DNA of 64,000 nt, taken from positions 4,919,490 through 4,983,489 of the forward strand of contig BROE01000023.1 of the NCBI GenBank assembly GCA_036571765.1. The letters run 5' to 3'. The position numbers and the translations under genes were made by a program. This document shows, piece by piece, positions 1-12,443 of this stretch (position 1 is its first letter; each line of letters starts with the position of its first letter). Below the pieces are notes generated by a model. That model did not search any database. It was not told the DNA's origin and was given only the letters and a program-made list of their open reading frames with translations. The DNA is from Plecoglossus altivelis (taxonomy: Eukaryota; Chordata; Actinopteri; Osmeriformes; Plecoglossidae).

Positions 1-1682
1 TATGCAAGAGGTACTACAACCCACGATAAGAGCCTGTAGTAAATTTCTCTCGAACGTAAGACAGCTAGAATTATAGAAGGAAAAAACACTGCCCAGAAAG
101 GCGGAGATAATGTTGCGTTAAAATACTCCCCCCCACCCCCCCTCACACACACCCGCTTTTGAAATCTGTCTTTGACGCTGTCAGGGAGATCCAGTTGAAA
201 GAACGGTACTGTTTCGAAGTGGAGAGACTATATCTGCATCACCTGGGATGATAAAAGCATGAATCACTTATTTCGACACAATGCTGCCTCTCTCCAGCCC
301 CTGCGGCGAACAGTATTCCATGTAACTTTGCTCTCCTCTTTTTGCCCCCCCTCGGCTAGACTGGACAAGCCAAAACCCAAGCTGGGCCCAATGCCCAATT
401 CCGGATAACCCCACGGAAGGAGTCTCGTCCCGACCACACACCTACCCTCGGAAATCCACACGTACCACTTCCAATACTCAATTCAGATACACGACACTCC
501 CTAACCCCCCTCAGGCCCACTCCTTGAACACCGAGAGACAATCCATTCTAGCGGAGGTCATGATCAATAAATGATAGGCCGAAACAGAGCTTTTATATTA
601 TCAATAAGTTATTTCATACATGGGGTTATATTTATATTTACTACTTTTCACCTCGTTGCGGTTGTGTAGTGATCCGGCAAAAAAATGAAGTAAGCTTGGC
701 CGTGAGGGACAGCGTGCGTGCGTGTGCGTGCGGCGGCTTGTGTGTCTGATGTGGCTGTGTGTGTTGGTGTCCTGTGCTCACGAAGCGGCTGCTCAGAGCT
801 AATCTGTGTGAGTCACAGACAGAGTGCACAGGGGCTGTGGGTTTACTGGAAACGGGAGTGGAGGTGTGCATCTGTGCGTGCCTGCGTGTGCGTGCCTGCG
901 GGTGCGCGTCGGCGTGTGTGCATGCCTGTGTGCATGCCTGTGTGCGCGCATGCGTGCCTGCGTGTGTGCGTCCGTGTGTGTTCCCTGGGGTCCTCTCCTC
1001 TTCCCTGTTCCCTTTTATGAAAGGAGAGGTTCAGAGAAAGAGCAGCAGATGTGGAAGCGGTGACCTTTGTGGTGGCGTGGAGGCACGGCCAGGCTTACGG
1101 GGGGGGTCACCCCCTCACCCCCCCCCTCCTGTTCACAAGTGCACGCACGTACGTCAACGCACGCACCGACTCTCGCGCGCCTTCCTCCACGCGCGCACTC
1201 ACGTGCCGACGCCCGCGCTCGCACACCCTCCGACACGCGCACGCGCTTTTCTCTCTCTCTCTCTCTCTCCTGTACCTGAGCAGGAGCGCTGACGGATAGG
1301 TTCATGAGGGAGGGGATACAAGGTCGTAAAAACCCGGATTGCATGTCACCTCAGGATCTAAGCGCTTGGTGTTATAAAAGGAGCTCTATATTCAGGAGCT
1401 GTGAAAATCTTCAAAGTCAGCTTGTGCGTGCGTGTGTGTGTGTGCGTGTGTGCGTGTGGCCGGCTTGAGGAAGACTCAATAGCAGTGCGACAGGAGCATG
1501 TGTCAGGTTGATTGTCGTCGCGCTCAGCAGGAGCTGTGATAGTGTCCTAACCTCTAAAGGCCTATTGAACTTTCCCAGGTTCCTTTAGCACTGCCATATT
1601 GCCATATCCCCCCAAGCCTGCGCTCTGGACTAGACTTGTTCTATAAGTTCAAACTCGCCTGTCTTACTTCCATGTTCCCTCT

Positions 1683-2198
1683 GTTTCTCAGAAGCGCTCT
1701 TCTCTGCTCTCCCTTCTGCTCTCTCCTCTATCATTCTTAACCCTCTCTCTCGCCCTGTTTTTTCTCTCTTCCTCTCTCGCTGCCCCTCTCGCTCTGCCTC
1801 TCTCTCCGTCTCCATCGGTCCCACTCCCTCTGTCGCTCTCTCTCTTCCTCTCTTGCTGCCCCTCTCGCTGCCTCTCTCTCTTCCTCCCTCGCTGCCTCTC
1901 TCTCTTCCTCTCTCACTTCCTTTCTCATTGCCCCTCTCACTGCCTCTCTCTCTTCCTCTCTTTCTTCCTCTCTGCCTCTCTTGCTGTCTTCGTCTGTCCC
2001 ACTCCCTCCGTCTCTCTCTCTGCTTCTCTCTCTCTACCTCTCTTGCTGCGTCTCTCTCCTCCTGTCTCGCCACCTCTCTCTCTCTTCCTCTCTCATTGCC
2101 TCTCTCTCTCTCTCCCTCTCTCTCTGCCTCTCACCGTCTCCGTCTGTCCCACTCCCTCTCCCCCTGTCTCTCCTTCCTGCTCTCTGTCTCTTTCTCTA
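1683..2198. repeat. Imperfect (CT)n/(TTCC) pyrimidine tract
   Basis: About 500 bases of nearly pure pyrimidine on the + strand, made of irregular CTCTCTCTTCCTCTC-like units with occasional G. It is open in several frames only because the repeat lacks stop codons. Confidence 0.85.
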
Positions 2199-5039
2199 GA
2201 TAGGCAGAACAGCCACAGGAGAAACCCAAGGGATGAAAAGGCACATTTTTGAGTAATTTGGCTTGGCATTCTCCCAGCTTGGCACTCCTCATACTTGGTT
2301 CTCGGCCACATGCAAGTGTGTGTGTGTGTGTGTCTTGGTGTGCGTGTGCAGTAGAAGGGTGTCTGTCAGTGTGAATTAACCCAAGCCTTGGACTATGTCA
2401 TACTACGGTTTCCTTCCCTCACGGAAGACAAGGGCCCCTCTTTTTATCAGTCATGTTTTTGATTTAACCTTTATTTACGGGAGGTGTAAGGTTTGGGATT
2501 TCGGTGAGCTGAGGGGGTTGTGGATTTGAGGAGCCTAATTCCATAAAGCCCAGAGGCTAGAGAGGGATTGTATTCCACATGCGAGAACCCCCCCCTCCCA
2601 TGCACACACACGCGCACACACGCACACACACACACACACATATCCATACGCATTCTTCTCCAAACCCAGTGAGAACACTATGCTCACACTAGGTAAGAAT
2701 GTATAGTGTTATCGAATAGCGTTGCTGTAAGGGCTATTCGATTATGGCGCAAATGATCCCTGTTATTTGGGTCGAATTGAGATCTCAATTATTAAAGGCG
2801 ATTAATCATTGACTTTGGAAACATCATGCATTCATGGAACTTGAAAAATATATGAAGATTTTCTCGAAGCGCTCAGAGAATCTTGAACATTCAGAAGAGA
2901 ATGTTTCTGGGAGGATAAGACTCAACATGGATTATTATTATTATAACCGTTGTATTATTATATTAAGATTATTATCGTAACCTTTTTTCACCTTATTATT
3001 TTTTTGAAAGGACTTGGTCGCCTGAACATGGTGCTAGTTCCTCTTTTGTTGATGGCCATGGCCAATCTAACCTTCAAGAGGGGAGAAAACCAGCGAGAAG
3101 GCGGAAGGATGGAGAGATAAAGTGCGGGCGAAGCAGACCCACTTGTGTTTGTTTTTTGAGGTGCCAATTTGCGTGTCTCCTCTCTCACTCTTCCAGATGA
3201 GCCCCCACCCACTTCCTCTCCTCATTCCCCGGTCCATCGCTATTGGTAGCGATTGCAGCGTCACCAAGGGAACCGTTGTTTCTGATGGCGTGGGCAGTTC
3301 CCCCCCCCCCCCCCCCCCCCACTCCCCCTCACACACAACACCCCCTTCATCTCCGCATTCAGGATGTTTCATTCAGAAAAGATGAAGTGATCCCCTGTCT
3401 GTTTTTGGTTCGGTCTCATTCACTAACCTCCTGTCCCCAACCACCACCACCACCCCTTGACAAGTCAAACGCCATGTTTTTTGCAACGTCTTACGGAAAC
3501 TCAACAGCCAAGCAGTCGGTTGCCGGGCTCAGTCTGAATGCTAATGCCGTGTGTCTTTGCGTGTGTGCGCTCTCCCTGTTCCAGATTTGGTTGGGGTTTT
3601 GTTTATGGACAAGTATTCTTTTAACAGAGGAAGATTACGTTCTGCCATTTACGCTTTTGTTTAGTCAACAGATATATGCCCGGAGCTAACCAGAGACTTC
3701 TTAACTTCCTCTATCTAAATGAGCATGTGCTTGAGTTATCCCACGATGCCTTTGGCCCCAGGTAACATACACGTCCTTATAACCTTATGTATCCTTGTAA
3801 CGTATATCCGTTTAGTCTGAGTCCTTACTCGGCATGGCTGACATTTCTACCACGACACAACGTTAGTGCTTCTCGTCTTCTTCTCCCAAGCCTGCTCGGT
3901 GCAGAGTTCCATTTTCAACTTCATCTTTTCTTGTGCAACCCCGTCAGTCATGGTTGTTGCCTTTTTGAGATGGTCCGTTTCCTCTGAACTTGGGAGTTGA
4001 GTTTACCCGAGGGGAAAGCCCCATCAGCAGCCATGTACCACTCCTCGGCGGCCCTTTGAACCCAAACTGCCACCCTTTCCCCCCCCCCCAATCTGAAGAG
4101 CAGGGCGTGGCAACTGGCAAAACCACCTCAGAGACACGGAGCTCAACCATTTGAGAGCCTATCAGCTCCATCTAGAATAGGCTTTGCAGGGAAGGTTTTT
4201 TTTAAGGCTAGGCCCGTTAGCTTAAGCATGTTTAGCCGCAACCGAAAAGGCGCGGAACACCCTAGCCCCTTTCTGTCTTTTCCCATCTCTGTCCTGCGCT
4301 TCAGATGAGGTCATAAGAGACTCTGGCTGCGTGCTGAGGAGAGCAGGGAACAGAACCACACGACACATTAGCGTTGGGATCTCCACACGCTGGCCCTGAG
4401 GACTTCACAGGCTAAGCCCAGGCTAGTCATCGCGGGACAACAGGGACCCACTGGCAGCTGAGCTGCCCTGGTGAGAGATGGAGAGGAGGATGGCCGATTC
4501 AGACGGGAGATACAAGCCGGTGTATATCTCTCTAAAATACTTGATAGTTTAGAAACACGGGCCCTCAGTTCCGAGATGAATGTACTGAAGAAAAGGGGGT
4601 GTCTCGTTTGCGTAGGGAGATGGAGCAAAAACCAGAGAAATGAAATGAGTAGGGTATACAAAATGATGTGAGCATGTAATCATGGTGATGACAAGACTAC
4701 TCGTCAAACAGTGAAATGTGTTAAATATGAGAGACAATGTGACGTAAACCACAGGAAAAAACCTTGAGATACATACATTTGTACCAGTCCAAAAAAAGCT
4801 TTCTGAAATCAACTCATTGGGAATCTTATACTGGGAATACTAGCAGAATATTAGCATGCATGTAAATGCGCTCAGCGTTCAGGCTTGTGATAACCATATT
4901 TCCTTAAAGCCTCGTAGTGGATTCATGGAAGGAACTTATTGGCCGGCTTCAATCTGGGTCACAGAACAACCACAGCATTCAGGGGTCTCTTCTGGCTCTT
5001 CCTCTCCAAACACCACACTCACCAACAGACCAGAGAGAG

Positions 5040-5219
5040 AGAGGAAGAGAGAGTGAGGTGAGAGAGAGTGTGTGTGTGGGAGTGAGGTTAGGTTAGGTTA
5101 GGTGAGGTGAGAGAGTGAAGTGAGAGTGTGTGTGTGTGTGTGTGTGTGTGTGAGTGAGAGAGAGGTGAGAGAGTGTGTGTGAGTGAGGTGCGAGAGTGAG
5201 GTGAGAGAGTAAGGTGAGA

Positions 5220-5294
<75 letters not shown>

Positions 5295-5342
5295 AGAGAG
5301 CGTATGTGTGAGAAAGAGAGTGAGAGTAAGGTGAGAGAGACA
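5040..5342. repeat. Compound (GT)n/(GA)n microsatellite
   Basis: Alternating GTGTGT blocks and GAGAGTGAGGTGAGAG blocks, including a short GGTTA run near 5088-5104. A (CA)n tract of opposite sense follows at 5465-5608. Confidence 0.9.
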
Positions 5343-5464
5343 CTGAAAAGGGGAAGGGGTAGCAGTAACAACATTTTTTTTTCTTCTTCCAGCAACAACA
5401 TAGAAACCAGACAGTAGGCTGTAGGTGACAAACTCCACTGTCACAGGGCCACAGTTCAAACCCC

Positions 5465-5563
5465 CGCACACGCACTCACACCACACACCACACGCACACA
5501 CATCTACACACACACTACACACACACACACACCACACACCACACGCACACACATGTACACACA

Positions 5564-5608
<45 letters not shown>
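5465..5608. repeat. (CA)n microsatellite
   Basis: CA dinucleotides with CACAC-ACCACAC interruptions. It is complementary to the GT blocks about 200 bp upstream. Confidence 0.9.
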
Positions 5609-5609
<1 letters not shown>

Positions 5610-6339
5610 CACACGTTTCCCTTGCACTTTTGGTGAGGAGCACACAACATGTGGGCTATAGGTCACAGAGCTTTCTCAGATAGTGTCTCGCTTCTGGTTA
5701 TTTCTAAGGTTCTCTCCCTCCGTCTCGCTCCCTGTTGTGTCTCTCTTTGTTTCTCGCTTGCTTCCTCTGCCTCTCCCTTTCTCGCCTCGCCTGAAATCTT
5801 TTTGTGTTTTTTTTTGTGTTTTTTTTTTGGTCAGTCCAGTAGCCCAGTTGCTATTGGGGCTGGTTAAACAGGCAGTCAGTGGTTCGGTGGTTATGTGGAG
5901 GGATGGAAAGCCGGAGGCCGTGCTTCGACAATTTCCAATTCGCGACTAGACTTACTGTGTGTATCTAGTGCGTGTAAGGATGATACAGTGATTCTTTATG
6001 AGCCGACCCCAGCAGATGACTGATGACCTTTGGCCTACTTCAGTATCTGGTCTGGGTCGGTTTCATGTGAGGAGTGTTTGACTTGATTGGGAAATACGGA
6101 TGAGCGTGTGACGAATGGTGAAAAAGAGTGAGCGTGATTGTGTGATTGTTCGCGTGTGTTGACACCCTCCCCTCCCCTCCCCCCTCCCTCAAGTCAGTGA
6201 GTCATCCCTTGCTCCCCAGAGCAGCGGAGGTGTAGATCGAGGCGAGCGGAGAGGGTCACGCAGTGCCCAGCAGGAGGACACACCGTTAGGGAGACTTGCT
6301 ACGCCTGGTTCCTCTTCACACACGTACCAGTGCTTCTCC

Positions 6340-6407
6340 AACTGCAGCAGGGCTCCAACTGCAGCAGGGCTCCCACTGCAGCAGGGCTCCCACTGCAGCA
6401 GGCTTGC
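6340..6407. repeat. 17-bp tandem repeat, four copies
   Basis: Four consecutive copies of a 17-bp unit, (A/C)ACTGCAGCAGGGCTCC, start at 6340, 6357, 6374 and 6391. The last copy diverges at its 3' end. A (CA)n tract follows at 6439-6488. Confidence 0.85.
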
Positions 6408-6439
6408 GTGTGCACGGCTCTCGTCGCCCCCCCCCTTCT

Positions 6440-6489
<50 letters not shown>

Positions 6490-6699
6490 TCACAACCATG
6501 ACTCACACGTCAGGTTTAAAATAAACAGCAGGCCAGAAGATCTGCTTCTCACCCCTCAACTCCTCAACTCCCCTGGTCTCCAGTCGGAGCTACGGGACGG
6601 CAACACATCGGGCTTGTCGATCAAGCCGGTAGCTACGGGTTTGTGGCAACACGCTCGGAGACACATACTCACGCAGACACAGAGGCTGCGTGGGCAGCA

Positions 6700-6730
<31 letters not shown>

Positions 6731-6999
6731 GCTCTGTGGTGTTTCTCATGAGGTCACATAAGACAAAACCATATGGAAACCGTCCCCTCCAATCAGAAAA
6801 CAGTATGAGACAACGCACACACACGTACACAGACAATGGAAGCTGGATTGCGGTGTTCCAGACAGAAAATAGGGCAGAGCAAGCGAGAAACAGAGAAAAT
6901 CCAAGCTTTAAGGTTCAGGTAACACGTCTCTGTGCACAGGCTTTCAGAGGAGATTCTCCCTGTTCACCTCCTAGATACACGCACACAACCCTCCCGCTT

Positions 7000-7040
<41 letters not shown>

Positions 7041-7140
7041 ATTATCGAAGTGATGCCGTTTTCTTATTTACTCGTGTTATAAAGCGTGTCTGTGCGCGAT
7101 GAGTGTGTGTACGGTATGTTCTTGCTTGCGAGTCTGGTGT

Positions 7141-7171
<31 letters not shown>

Positions 7172-7593
7172 GATACGTACTTGGTTGTTCTGGCTCTCAG
7201 CCAACAGTTAAAGATCTCTCCAGAGAGAACTCCATATGGAGCAATGACTAGGCTGATTTCATGTTGGAAGTGGTCTGACGGAGGGAGAGCATTATGGGAG
7301 GAAAAGAGGAGGAGGCGGGAGAGCGAGCGAGGGAGGGAGGGAGGGAGGAGGAGGAGAAGAGTAGCGAGGGAGAGAGAGCGAGGTATGGAGCCCTTCTTTC
7401 TCTTTCCTTTCCTTATCATCAAACTCTCATATCAAAGTGTGCTGCTGGAACGTTTGTGTGTGGGCTGTGTGAGAACTCTTTCCTCACCAGTGGGGTATTT
7501 CAGGGCACACACCAGCCATCTGGACGTCAAATCAGTGAGGAGCAGTTCAGGAGAATTTCAGGAGTTCAGGAGAATTTTTTTTTTACCGGGATA

Positions 7594-7822
7594 CTCTACC
7601 CTGCTCTCTTCTCTCCCTTCTCTCTCGCTCTCCCTTCTCTCTCTCTCTTTCTCTCTCTCCCTTCTCTCTCGCTCTCCGCTCTCTCACTCTCTCTCTCTCT
7701 CTCTCTCACACGCGCGTGCGCTCTCACTCTCCTCTCATTCTTTCTCTCCCTCTCTCTCCTCTCTCTCTCTCTCCCTCCCTCCCTCTCTCTCTCTCCCTCT
7801 CTCCCCTCTCTCTCTCCTTTAT
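7594..7822. repeat. (CT)n-rich tract
   Basis: CTCTCCCTTCTCTCTCGCTCTCC-like pyrimidine repeat about 230 bp long. Neighbouring microsatellites are (CA)n at 7003-7034 and (GT)n at 7138-7172. Confidence 0.85.
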
Positions 7823-8356
7823 ATCCCTCCTGAGGTCTCCTCAGGGGCACGTTGCTAACAGGAAGCATTGTGGGAATGTTAGTCTTGAGTCTGCCCTCGC
7901 CCCACCTCCCCTCACTGTGTGATGGTTGGCATGAAGGCTGGCAGATGCCAGGAGTCAGTGCCAACGTAAGCGTAGAGTCAGAGAGGGCTGCCCCGGGCAC
8001 TGCCTCGCCCTCTCTCTGCCTCGTCTGACCAAGGCAGGTGGAAATGGACACAGTGGCCACGCTCAGCCTCACACACACACACACACACACATTGATTTTG
8101 GGAAGCGTGCGTGTTCTAGAAGCAAAGATATTTTTCTTGAGCGTGTGTGTGGTGCGTCTGACACAGTCTGACATGCTCCCCAGTGTGACATCAGGATGCT
8201 GGTATTTCTCAACAGGCTGCCGGGGGGGGGGAAACGGAGCTGGTGCGGTCGACTTGGCCAGATCGCTCTCTCTCTCTCTTCTCCCTCTCTTTCACTGCCT
8301 TGAGGGCACCTCAACCACGCGCACTAACTCGACTATGCGCCCACCCACACCCACAG

Positions 8357-8360
<4 letters not shown>

Positions 8361-8402
<42 letters not shown>
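8361..8402. repeat. (CA)n microsatellite with flanking direct repeat
   Basis: A pure CA run. The phrase ACCCACACCCACAGACACAT occurs on both sides of it, suggesting a local duplication. Confidence 0.8.
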
Positions 8403-8406
<4 letters not shown>

Positions 8407-9100
8407 ACACACCCACACCCACAGACACATACACAGAACGTACTGTCAATTTAACAACAATTATGCACACACGCACACGCTTCCGGTTAGTCGTGACGAT
8501 TACTCATGGCTCTTGCTCAATTAGGCACATTCAGTCCCCGGCTAATTTTCCGCCCTCTCTCTTTTCACTGTCACTTCTGCGTGCTTTCATGCTCACGCTA
8601 ACAGACCCCCCCCCTCCTCCGTCCTCCTCCTTGTTTCACGTCTGACGATGGTTCCATCAGCCAGATGACATCACGACAAGCATCCCCCTCCCCTGTCTCA
8701 CGTCCCAGGAGGGTTAGCCCACTAGCGACGCGGAGCAACCACCTAATGCTACGAAAGTGTACCGTGCAGGTGTGGGTGTGTGTTTCCTCACACATCCGAA
8801 CAAAGTAAAGGGGGGGGGGGGTAGGGTACGTGTGCACGGTGCGTGTGCACGGTGTGTGCGGTCGTTCCTGAGGTGAAGAGGGAGAGAGAGCTTCCACGTA
8901 GCGGATCACACAGCTATCACAAGCCCTTCAAGGCTGTGAAACAAGACACCTCTTCAGACTTCGTCTCCACCCCTGTGGCTCTGCCCTGCATCCTTTAAGG
9001 CCTTGTGTACACACGCACGCACACACACACTCATTGTCTCTCTAATTCGCGTGTTGTCTTTCACTATTTCTCTATAAGCAGCTCACGTCTCGCCAGCGCA

Positions 9101-9130
9101 CAGTACTGTGCAAAAGTCTCGAGACTTGAC
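9101..9130. mobile_element. Possible DNA-transposon terminus fragment
   Basis: CAGTACTGTGCAAAAGTCTC followed by GAGACTTGAC resembles the end sequence of Tc1/mariner-type elements common in fish genomes (recognised from memory, not searched). It contains a perfect 14-bp palindrome, AAGTCTCGAGACTT. No matching inverted terminus or transposase was found nearby, so at most this is a relic. Confidence 0.3.
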
Positions 9131-9437
9131 TGGAAAAAAAAAGGGTTTGAGAAGAAGTGAAATGAGAAGCGTAAACCCAGGCCATGGTGTCCCAACCTGT
9201 TTTGGGCCACAGTACAAAGACAACTAAACCCAGGATGAGTGATATCTGTGTGTCTAGGCTTGGAGTCACACCTATGCACACAGGCATAAACACACCCGTG
9301 AATGCAGAGCCTAGCCGGCCTCTGTCTCATCAAACGCTTGCTTGACTCTGGCCGGCTTGGGTCTGATTCAGACTGGTTTGATGATCATCTATGCACAGGC
9401 TGGATGGCTTCTCCAGGCAGGGGTAGGAGGTAAGAGG

Positions 9438-9438
<1 letters not shown>

Positions 9439-9482
<44 letters not shown>

Positions 9483-9671
9483 TGTGTAGTTGTACTTGCA
9501 ACCAAGGAGTGTAGCGTGCTGCTGTGTTTCAATCTTTAGTGAATCTGGTAAATGTTGCTGTGATCTTGAGGCGAAAAACACATTCTTAGGGTTGGTCATA
9601 GGGTTGGTGTGTCTCTGTGTGTGTGTCTCTGTGTGTGTGTCTCTGCGTGTGTGTGTGTGTGTGTGTGTCTC

Positions 9672-9718
<47 letters not shown>
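9439..9718. repeat. Two (GT)n microsatellites
   Basis: A pure GT run at about 9439-9488, then a GTGTGTCTCT compound run that becomes pure GT at 9608-9718. Confidence 0.85.
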
Positions 9719-9719
<1 letters not shown>

Positions 9720-11041
9720 AGACTGTCGCTCACAACTGTCAAGTATACTATGTCACCAGTGGCAGCCAGGGATTTACAAGTCCAGCTATCAAGCCCCTTC
9801 ACATTGGGCAATGTGCAGTCACTGGTGCGGGTAGTCATAGAGACGCTCCCCTGCAACCATCATCCACACCTCATGCTACCTCTCACACAAGACTTCTGCT
9901 TCTAGAACAGTCTAACCCAGTGTAGAATACAGCACAGTCTGCCTTTTGGCAGCTAGTGTTAGCTAGTAAGCTACCCACAAGACTAAAGGGTTGTGAAGCC
10001 AGTCTACTGCTGTCATACCTAACTGACAGGATCATCCAGCGATTGTGAAAATAGGGAAATGGACAAGGAGAAGCAGCAACCAGTCATAGTTTGAAACACA
10101 CCGTTTGTATTCAAGCAGGCTGCCGATGGGTTGAGCGATGGAGTCAGCCAAACAGGCACTGCGCTAGTTTCCATGCACTCGTATGTCTGGGGGAGGGGCC
10201 GAGGGAATACTAGGAAACACCCCCTCACCCCATCAACCCATCACCCCAGACGTGCCCTCAGTAGCAGCGTTGACCTTTGACTCTTGAGTGAAGCGGCCGT
10301 CTGTCTTCAACTTTGCTAGGGGGAGGCACAGGGACACTAATACCAAGCCCCAAACACATACCCAGCCATGTAGGGAGGCTGTGTGTGTGTGTGTCTCTCT
10401 GTGTGTGTGTGTTTGTCTGTGTGTGCGCGTGTGTGTGTGGTTGAGGGATTTGGGAGTTTGGAACACAGGGAAGGAGGTCAAGGCTGAGGTTGCCGACCAC
10501 GGTCTGTTTTATTCATGATTTCCACTAAAGGCTTAATCTGTATCTGTGTGTGTGTGTGTGTGTGTTTGTGTGTGTGTTTGTGTGTATGCGTGTGCGAGTG
10601 CCTTACGTTCTTGGTGATGTGTCTTTTTGTGTGTGGAAGCTTTATAGGAGTCATTAGAAATAGCAAGCCTTGGCCTACATGCTCTTAGTCGATACGCCTC
10701 ACCATCTCTCCTCCTCTCGCAATGACTGTTTCTTTCTACTCGGTGTGTGTGCGTGTGTCTGTGTGCGTGTGTGTGTTACGTGTGCGCGTGTGTGTTACGT
10801 GTGCGGTGTGCGGTGTGGTAGCGGCTCCCCCAGCTGTCATGTTCAGACACGAAGGGGATGAACACCCTGACTCATCCAGCCAGCTCCCTCGCTCACCAAC
10901 CCTTTTGTTTCCACGCCGACCGTCTGAGGGCTTCACGCCAGCTCGTCATCCCGCTCATGCCTCATCCACAGAGGGGATGTCATCCCTTTCCCCCTCCCCA
11001 GTAACAACTCTCGCTTGAAATGTCACTTCCTTTTGGGGGAA

Positions 11042-11118
11042 ATGAAAAGAGGGACAGAATCGGACTTCCTGGTTACGTCGCTCCGCTGCGGCTGTGCCAG
11101 GCGTCTGGCCCGGTCCGG
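11042..11118 (+). CDS. Candidate alternative rbpj start exon (weak)
   Basis: An ATG at 11042 opens a 77-nt frame of 25 codons plus GG that ends exactly at a consensus donor, GG|GTGAGA. Its phase is the one needed to join the exon at 15924 (GG + A = Gly, then Lys-Phe-Gly-Glu-Arg), and vertebrate RBPJ isoforms often have Gly before that Lys. The 25 residues do not resemble any RBPJ N-terminus I know. Only the reading frame and splice phase support it, so it may be chance. Confidence 0.2.
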
Positions 11119-12004
11119 GTGAGAGGCTGCCTGTAGGACCGTGGGGGCATCGGAGGCAGGGGTTAGACGGTGACATCAACCCCCCTCATCCGTTTGCCGC
11201 TAACGGACGTGCTGGCTCGTTCCACGGGTTTCTTCCCAAGCATGTACCAGCGGAGGGTTTGCCTGGAAGCCTGGAAGCCTGTTTGACGTCCTCAGAGTGG
11301 GGTTTTGCCTCTGTGCAGCAGTGTCCGTCCTGCTAACCGGACTAACCCTTATTGTTTTAGTGGAAACTGACTGTGATGGAGGGGAGGTAGGGGGGGGGGA
11401 GGAAGGAAGGAAGAGAAAAAGGGATAACGGCGGAGAGAAAAACAGATTAAACCCCAGTTACGACAGAGCTTCCTTTTCCTGTATTGGCCTCTGCTGGAGA
11501 GGGGGGAAGGAGGGGGGAGAGAGAGGCCCACCTCTCCAGTCTCCCTTTTTTTTTACTCTTTCCTTTCTCCCGTCACTCTCCCTCTCTCTCTTCCTTCCTC
11601 AGTGCGTGTCCTTTTACCCTCCCTCCCTCCCTCCCTCTCTCTCTCTTCCTCCTCTCGTTCCCTCGCTCCCCTTCCCTCTCTTTCCTTCCGTGTCTCCTCC
11701 CTCTCTTCCTCTCTTGCCCGTCGGTGTCTGAGAGAGTTGCTTCTGCCCCCCCCCCTGCCTCGACACAGCTGAGCTGAGAGAGACTCTGCCTGCCAATCTC
11801 TGAGGTGGACTGCAAACACTTCCGGTGGTGTGCGTGCGTGTGCGTGCACGTGTGTGAAGGGTGAAAAGGTGGCTGTCGTGATGCGTTTGATGGACAGCTG
11901 CGTATTTTTAGATGCCGGGTGTCGTCCGCAGCATTCGCCAGGCCAGGAGCGAGACCAGCTGGTTTTCAGGGGCCCTTTGTTTCACCCTCTTTTACCCTGG
12001 TCTC

Positions 12005-12395
12005 TTCCTCCTCACCCTCCGTTTCCTATTCACCCTCCATATCCTCTTCCTCCTCATCCTCCTCCTTCTCTTCACCCTCCTTATCCTCTTTCTCCTCTTT
12101 CTCCTCTTTCTCCTCTTCCTCCTCTTCGTCCTCTACCTCCTCATCCTCTTCCTCCTCACCCTCCTCATCCTCTTCCTCCTCTTCCTCCTCATCCTCTTTC
12201 TCCTCTTCCTCCTCACCCTCTTCTTCCTCCTCACCCTCATCTTCCTCTTCACCCTCGTCTTCCTCCTCCTCCTCCTCCTCCTCATCCTCTTCCTCCTCTT
12301 CCTCCTCATCATCCTCTTCCTCCTCATCCTCCTCTTTCTCTTCCTCCTCATCCTCTTCCTCATCTTCCTCCTCTTCCTCCTCATCCTCCTCTTCC
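12005..12395. repeat. Long (CCT/CTT)n pyrimidine tract
   Basis: About 390 bp of trinucleotide-like TCCTCCTCATCCTCTTCC repeat, almost all pyrimidine on the + strand. The antisense frame reads as poly-Glu and a + frame as poly-Ser; both are translation artefacts of the repeat. Confidence 0.9.
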
Positions 12396-12404
12396 ACACT
12401 AGTT

Positions 12405-12443
12405 CCTGGGTCCCTCCTTCATAAGGAGAAGGAGGGACCCAGG
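12405..12443. repeat. Perfect 16-bp inverted repeat (hairpin)
   Basis: The left arm CCTGGGTCCCTCCTTC (12405-12420) and right arm GAAGGAGGGACCCAGG (12428-12443) are exact reverse complements separated by a 7-nt loop. It lies about 10 bp after the end of the 390-bp pyrimidine tract. Confidence 0.85.

Noticed and set aside
1630..2073. 147-residue Arg/Glu-rich frame on the - strand
   Set aside because: Reverse translation of the (CT)n tract.
5088..5104. GGTTA run resembling telomere repeat
   Set aside because: Only about three units, pentamer not TTAGGG, and inside a GT/GA microsatellite.
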